Assembly (NCBI GenBank): GCA_016713875.1
Contig: JADJOI010000003.1
Location: forward strand, 2,170,001-2,234,000
Direction: 5' to 3'
DNA from: Flavobacteriales bacterium
GTDB lineage: Bacteria; Bacteroidota; Bacteroidia; Flavobacteriales_F; PHOS-HE28
Length of the DNA stretch: 64,000 nt
Position numbers and translations under genes: made by a program. Positions 61,448 through 64,000 of the stretch are shown in pieces (position 1 is the stretch's first letter; every line of letters begins with the position of its first letter). The notes beneath the pieces were generated by a model, which was given only the letters and a program-made list of their open reading frames with translations, made no database searches and had not been told where the DNA came from.

Positions 61448-62107
61448 TCATTGCACGGTGTAACTGCTGAGCTTCTTGCGGAAGCCACCGCCGCTGAAGA
61501 GGTACTTCGTTTCGTCCTGCACCAGACCGATGCCAGCGGTGCGATGGGTACGCAACGTGCGCACCGGCAGCCCGGGAAAACTGACCTCCCCTTCCACAAC
61601 GGCCGTTGCGAACGTACCTGCCGGAACGACCACGGAGGCGGACGCATCCGCCATGCTCCAGGTCCGCGTGCCCGACGGCGGGATCATGGCGGAATACAAC
61701 GTGACCCCAGGTGAGTTCGCACGGAAGACACAGGTACCCCCAAGCGCAACGATGCAGTCCGCCGAGTCACGCAGGAGCTGTGTGTAGCCGCCGGTCTGTC
61801 CGGGGTTGTGGATGCTGCGTGTGCCTTGGAGCACGGACCAGGTGGTTCCGTTCACCAACGAGTCTCCGGTGACGGTGACGACGTCCGTCCAGCTGGTCGG
61901 CACCTCGGTATCCAGGCTGTCGAACTGCACGATGTCATAGGTCCATGTGTTGCCAACGGCAAGCTTTGACCACGGCGCGGCCGCCGGGGTCGGGTCCCCG
62001 TTGGCGGGTGGGTCACTGGGGTCCTTGCGGCAGGACAGGAACGCGGTCGGCACCAGCAGCGTGAGCAGCATGGGCAGGCTTCGAAGGTGGATGTTCGTTC
62101 GGTTCAT
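61448..62107 (-). CDS. Putative lipoprotein of unknown function
   Basis: This 219-residue protein has a lipoprotein signal (LPMLLTLLVPTAFLSCRKDP, with the lipobox cysteine in FLSC) followed by a Pro/Asp-rich linker. The body is beta-rich (LAVGNTWTYDIVQFD, VTVTGDSLVNGTTWSVL, CIVALGGTCVFRAN, YLFSGGG). A start pattern of GNTWTYD after the linker is common in Bacteroidota lipoproteins of unknown role. It should sit in the outer or inner membrane facing the periplasm. It is transcribed divergently from the kelch gene and lies 21 bases upstream of the methyltransferase gene. Confidence 0.7.
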   Translation of the reverse strand: MNRTNIHLRSLPMLLTLLVPTAFLSCRKDPSDPPANGDPTPAAAPWSKLAVGNTWTYDIVQFDSLDTEVPTSWTDVVTVTGDSLVNGTTWSVLQGTRSIHNPGQTGGYTQLLRDSADCIVALGGTCVFRANSPGVTLYSAMIPPSGTRTWSMADASASVVVPAGTFATAVVEGEVSFPGLPVRTLRTHRTAGIGLVQDETKYLFSGGGFRKKLSSYTVQ

Positions 62108-62316
62108 GCTCCCCGAACGCGTGTGCCGATGGCTTGTTGCCGGATGCCCGAACGGTCCGCCACAGGCGTGGCCACGCCGATGGTGTGCACCTTCGGTTCT
62201 TTCATCCGGTGGTGTGCAATGAGGCTGAACACTTCACCATTGGGTACCATGGCCTGCATCCGCCCGCGGCAACCGTGCACCTTGGGCGCCGTCTGTGGGA
62301 TGTGAACCCCACGACC

Positions 62317-63546
62317 ATGTGTTCGACCTTTCGACCTGCGCTCCTCTTCGTCCCACTGTTCCTCACCGTCCCGTGCGCGGCACAGCTTTCGATCACCTGG
62401 CAGCATCTGGCTGACCTGCCCTACGCGGTGCAGAGCCCGTACATGTTCGCGGTGGATGGGCGGATCTTCGTCGGCGACGGCATCACTGAGCACCCGCCTC
62501 TGGCGCTGGCCGGCGGAATGCACGAGTACCTCCCCGCCACGGACACATGGGTCACGCGCACGCCCTGCCCGGGCCCTGACCGGTACGGCGCACGGGGCTT
62601 CTCCCTGAACGGACTGGGGTACATCACCTGCGGGTGGGCGAACAACAGCCCGGTCATCCAGATCAACGACACGTGGGCGTACGAGCCATCGTCCGACACC
62701 TGGACGCCCAAGGCCCCCTTTCCCGGAGGTGAGCGCTATACCGCCATCTCCTGCGCCACGAGCACCAAGGGCTACACCGGCCTGGGCTTCTCCCCCTACT
62801 ACGATGACTGGTGGGAGTACGACCCCGCTGCGGACCAGTGGACGCAACGCGCATCGTTCCCGGGCGGAGCGCGGCAAAGCGCCATCAGCTTCGTGATCGA
62901 TGAGCAGGTCTACGTGGGGTGCGGGGCCAGCAGCAACACCAACTTCCTCAGCGACCTCTGGCGCTATGATCCGCAGAGCGACACCTGGACCCCACGTGCG
63001 GGCCTGCCCACATCGCGCTATGCTTCCTACGCGTTCACCTACGCCCAGCAGGGCTTCGTGGTCTGTGGTCTCGCACTGGACCCGAACAACAACCCCACCA
63101 CCATGGCGGAGGTGTGGACCTATGAGCCCGCCACGGACAGCTGGACGCAGCTCGCTGACTTTCCCGGAACCCCGCGCGGGGATGGCGCTTCGTGTTCGGC
63201 CGGTGGCATGGGCTACCTGGGCTTCGGACGGTACACCTTCGGGCAGGTGCCGCTATCGGCGAACATGACCAGCGAGTTCTGGCGCATCCGGCAGGCGGAG
63301 ACCGGGATCGGTGAGGCAGGTGCGGACCCGTTGCTGCATGTCCGCACCGCGGAAGGCACCATGCTGATCACGCAGTCGGGGGCCACGCCCTTGGACATCA
63401 CGATCACGGACGCCACCGGTCGGCTGGTGGGCTCGGGCACCGTTCCCCCGAAAGGCACGCTCTCCATCCGGATGGACGATCCGAGCACCGGGATCTACCT
63501 CGTACAGCCTGCATCGGGCAACGCACAGCGGGTAATGGTGCGGTGA
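62317..63546 (+). CDS. Kelch-repeat secreted protein with sorting tail
   Basis: This 409-residue protein has a signal peptide (PALLFVPLFLTVPCAAQ) and then six kelch-type beta-propeller repeats with the repeated pattern YDPxxDxWTxRAxxPGGxR (for example DTWAYEPSSDTWTPKAPFPG, DLWRYDPQSDTWTPRAGLPT, EVWTYEPATDSWTQLADFPG). A C-terminal T9SS-type tail follows (HVRTAEGTMLITQSG...GRLVGSG...GIYLVQP). The propeller likely mediates binding at the surface; no catalytic residues are evident. The start at 62317 was chosen because it begins the signal peptide. The 209-base gap to the divergent lipoprotein gene shows no other gene. Confidence 0.85.
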   Translation: MCSTFRPALLFVPLFLTVPCAAQLSITWQHLADLPYAVQSPYMFAVDGRIFVGDGITEHPPLALAGGMHEYLPATDTWVTRTPCPGPDRYGARGFSLNGLGYITCGWANNSPVIQINDTWAYEPSSDTWTPKAPFPGGERYTAISCATSTKGYTGLGFSPYYDDWWEYDPAADQWTQRASFPGGARQSAISFVIDEQVYVGCGASSNTNFLSDLWRYDPQSDTWTPRAGLPTSRYASYAFTYAQQGFVVCGLALDPNNNPTTMAEVWTYEPATDSWTQLADFPGTPRGDGASCSAGGMGYLGFGRYTFGQVPLSANMTSEFWRIRQAETGIGEAGADPLLHVRTAEGTMLITQSGATPLDITITDATGRLVGSGTVPPKGTLSIRMDDPSTGIYLVQPASGNAQRVMVR

Positions 63547-63657
63547 AGCGGCGGGACGTCCGCGCCCATCAGATCGCCCCCATCCCCAACAGCAGCGCCG
63601 GTTCTTATGATAGCCCCAAGACGCATGCGTGGATGACGGACAAGAGGGAAAGCACGT

Positions 63658-64000
63658 TCACTCTACGTTGATCAAGGACAGTATCGAATCGATCCGGGCG
63701 AAACTGGCCTGCATCTCCGCATCGGGTTCGGAAACACCTTTCAGCAGTGCGGCCTCCACGAGCTCCATGGTGTGGAGGCGGGCTTCGGCATACACGGTGA
63801 ACAGGTCGCGCTGTCGGGCCATCTCATGAGAGAGCTCGAGCGTATCCGTCCGGCGCATGAGCTCTACGGCCTCGCGCCAGGCGGGAAGTCCGCTGTCCTG
63901 CACAAGGATGAGCTGTGCGTTTGCGGTGGCCACATCGGGCATCTTGAACGGCGCGAGCCCCTTCTCCTCGAGGACTTGGAAAGCGGTGATCTCCTTCTGG
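63658..64000 (-). CDS. Partial CDS, unknown, running off the right edge
   Basis: The frame is open from the window edge to the stop at 63658, so the start lies beyond 64000. About 113 C-terminal residues are visible, with a helical pattern and the phrases GLAPFKMPDVATANAQ, DTLELSHEMARQRDLFTVYAEARL and MQASFARIDSILSLINVE. No catalytic motif is seen in this part, and no family is recognised. An internal ATG at 63942 could be mistaken for a start. Confidence 0.6.
   Translation of the reverse strand, partial: QKEITAFQVLEEKGLAPFKMPDVATANAQLILVQDSGLPAWREAVELMRRTDTLELSHEMARQRDLFTVYAEARLHTMELVEAALLKGVSEPDAEMQASFARIDSILSLINVE

Overview
The window comes from a GC-rich member of the Bacteroidota, most likely a Flavobacteriales-type bacterium; no rRNA or tRNA is present to place it further. 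The evidence is the fused lpxC-fabZ gene, many secreted proteins with C-terminal type IX secretion (T9SS type A) sorting tails, a Bacteroidota-style EF-P and lpxA/lpxD/ABC/efp cluster, and a recurring TAnnTTTG/TAnnTTCG promoter element lying 4-45 bases before start codons, which matches the Bacteroidota -7 element.

Layout. 1-1200: a Fic AMP-transferase bracketed by 28-bp repeats. 1267-7645: an accessory minus-strand operon with a Type IIG-like restriction-modification enzyme, a HEPN-motif protein, a HipA-like kinase, a DUF3037-like protein and a PLD-like protein. This is the best candidate for an undescribed defence or toxin unit. 7646-8460: a poorly coding gap. 8461-16927: SDR enzyme, DUF2911 protein, then the lipid A/translation block lpxD, lpxC-fabZ, lpxA, ABC ATPase, efp, a second lpxD-like acyltransferase and a SpoIIE-type phosphatase. 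16908-21806 (minus): O-antigen ligase, two Wzz-like chain-length proteins and a flippase. 21910-24985 (minus): two T9SS cargo proteins. 24986-26182: a repeat-rich gene desert with a possible small RNA. 26183-33399: glycosyltransferase, RNase HII, a large unknown membrane-anchored protein, TrkH/TrkA potassium uptake and a truncated-hemoglobin-like protein. 33400-34145: a duplicated gene junction around a non-coding insertion. 34146-52623: a LysM glucosaminidase, a DUF5522 protein, tandem T9SS paralogues, urocanate hydratase, a broken pyrophosphatase, a cluster of Cys-repeat and G8-like surface proteins, and an ECF sigma factor coupled to a membrane/beta-barrel protein. 52676-64000: pheT, a sterol-desaturase-family protein, a GNAT, YhhN, recG, CHAD, a methyltransferase, a lipoprotein, a kelch protein and a partial gene.

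Many genes show exactly one base missing or added (PLD-like, restriction enzyme, glycosyltransferase, pyrophosphatase, Cys-repeat protein). The breaks are sharp, and coding resumes at once in another frame. This looks more like residual single-base errors in a long-read assembly than gene decay, although the cluster in the restriction enzyme could be real. All function calls are from reading the sequence; no database search was run.
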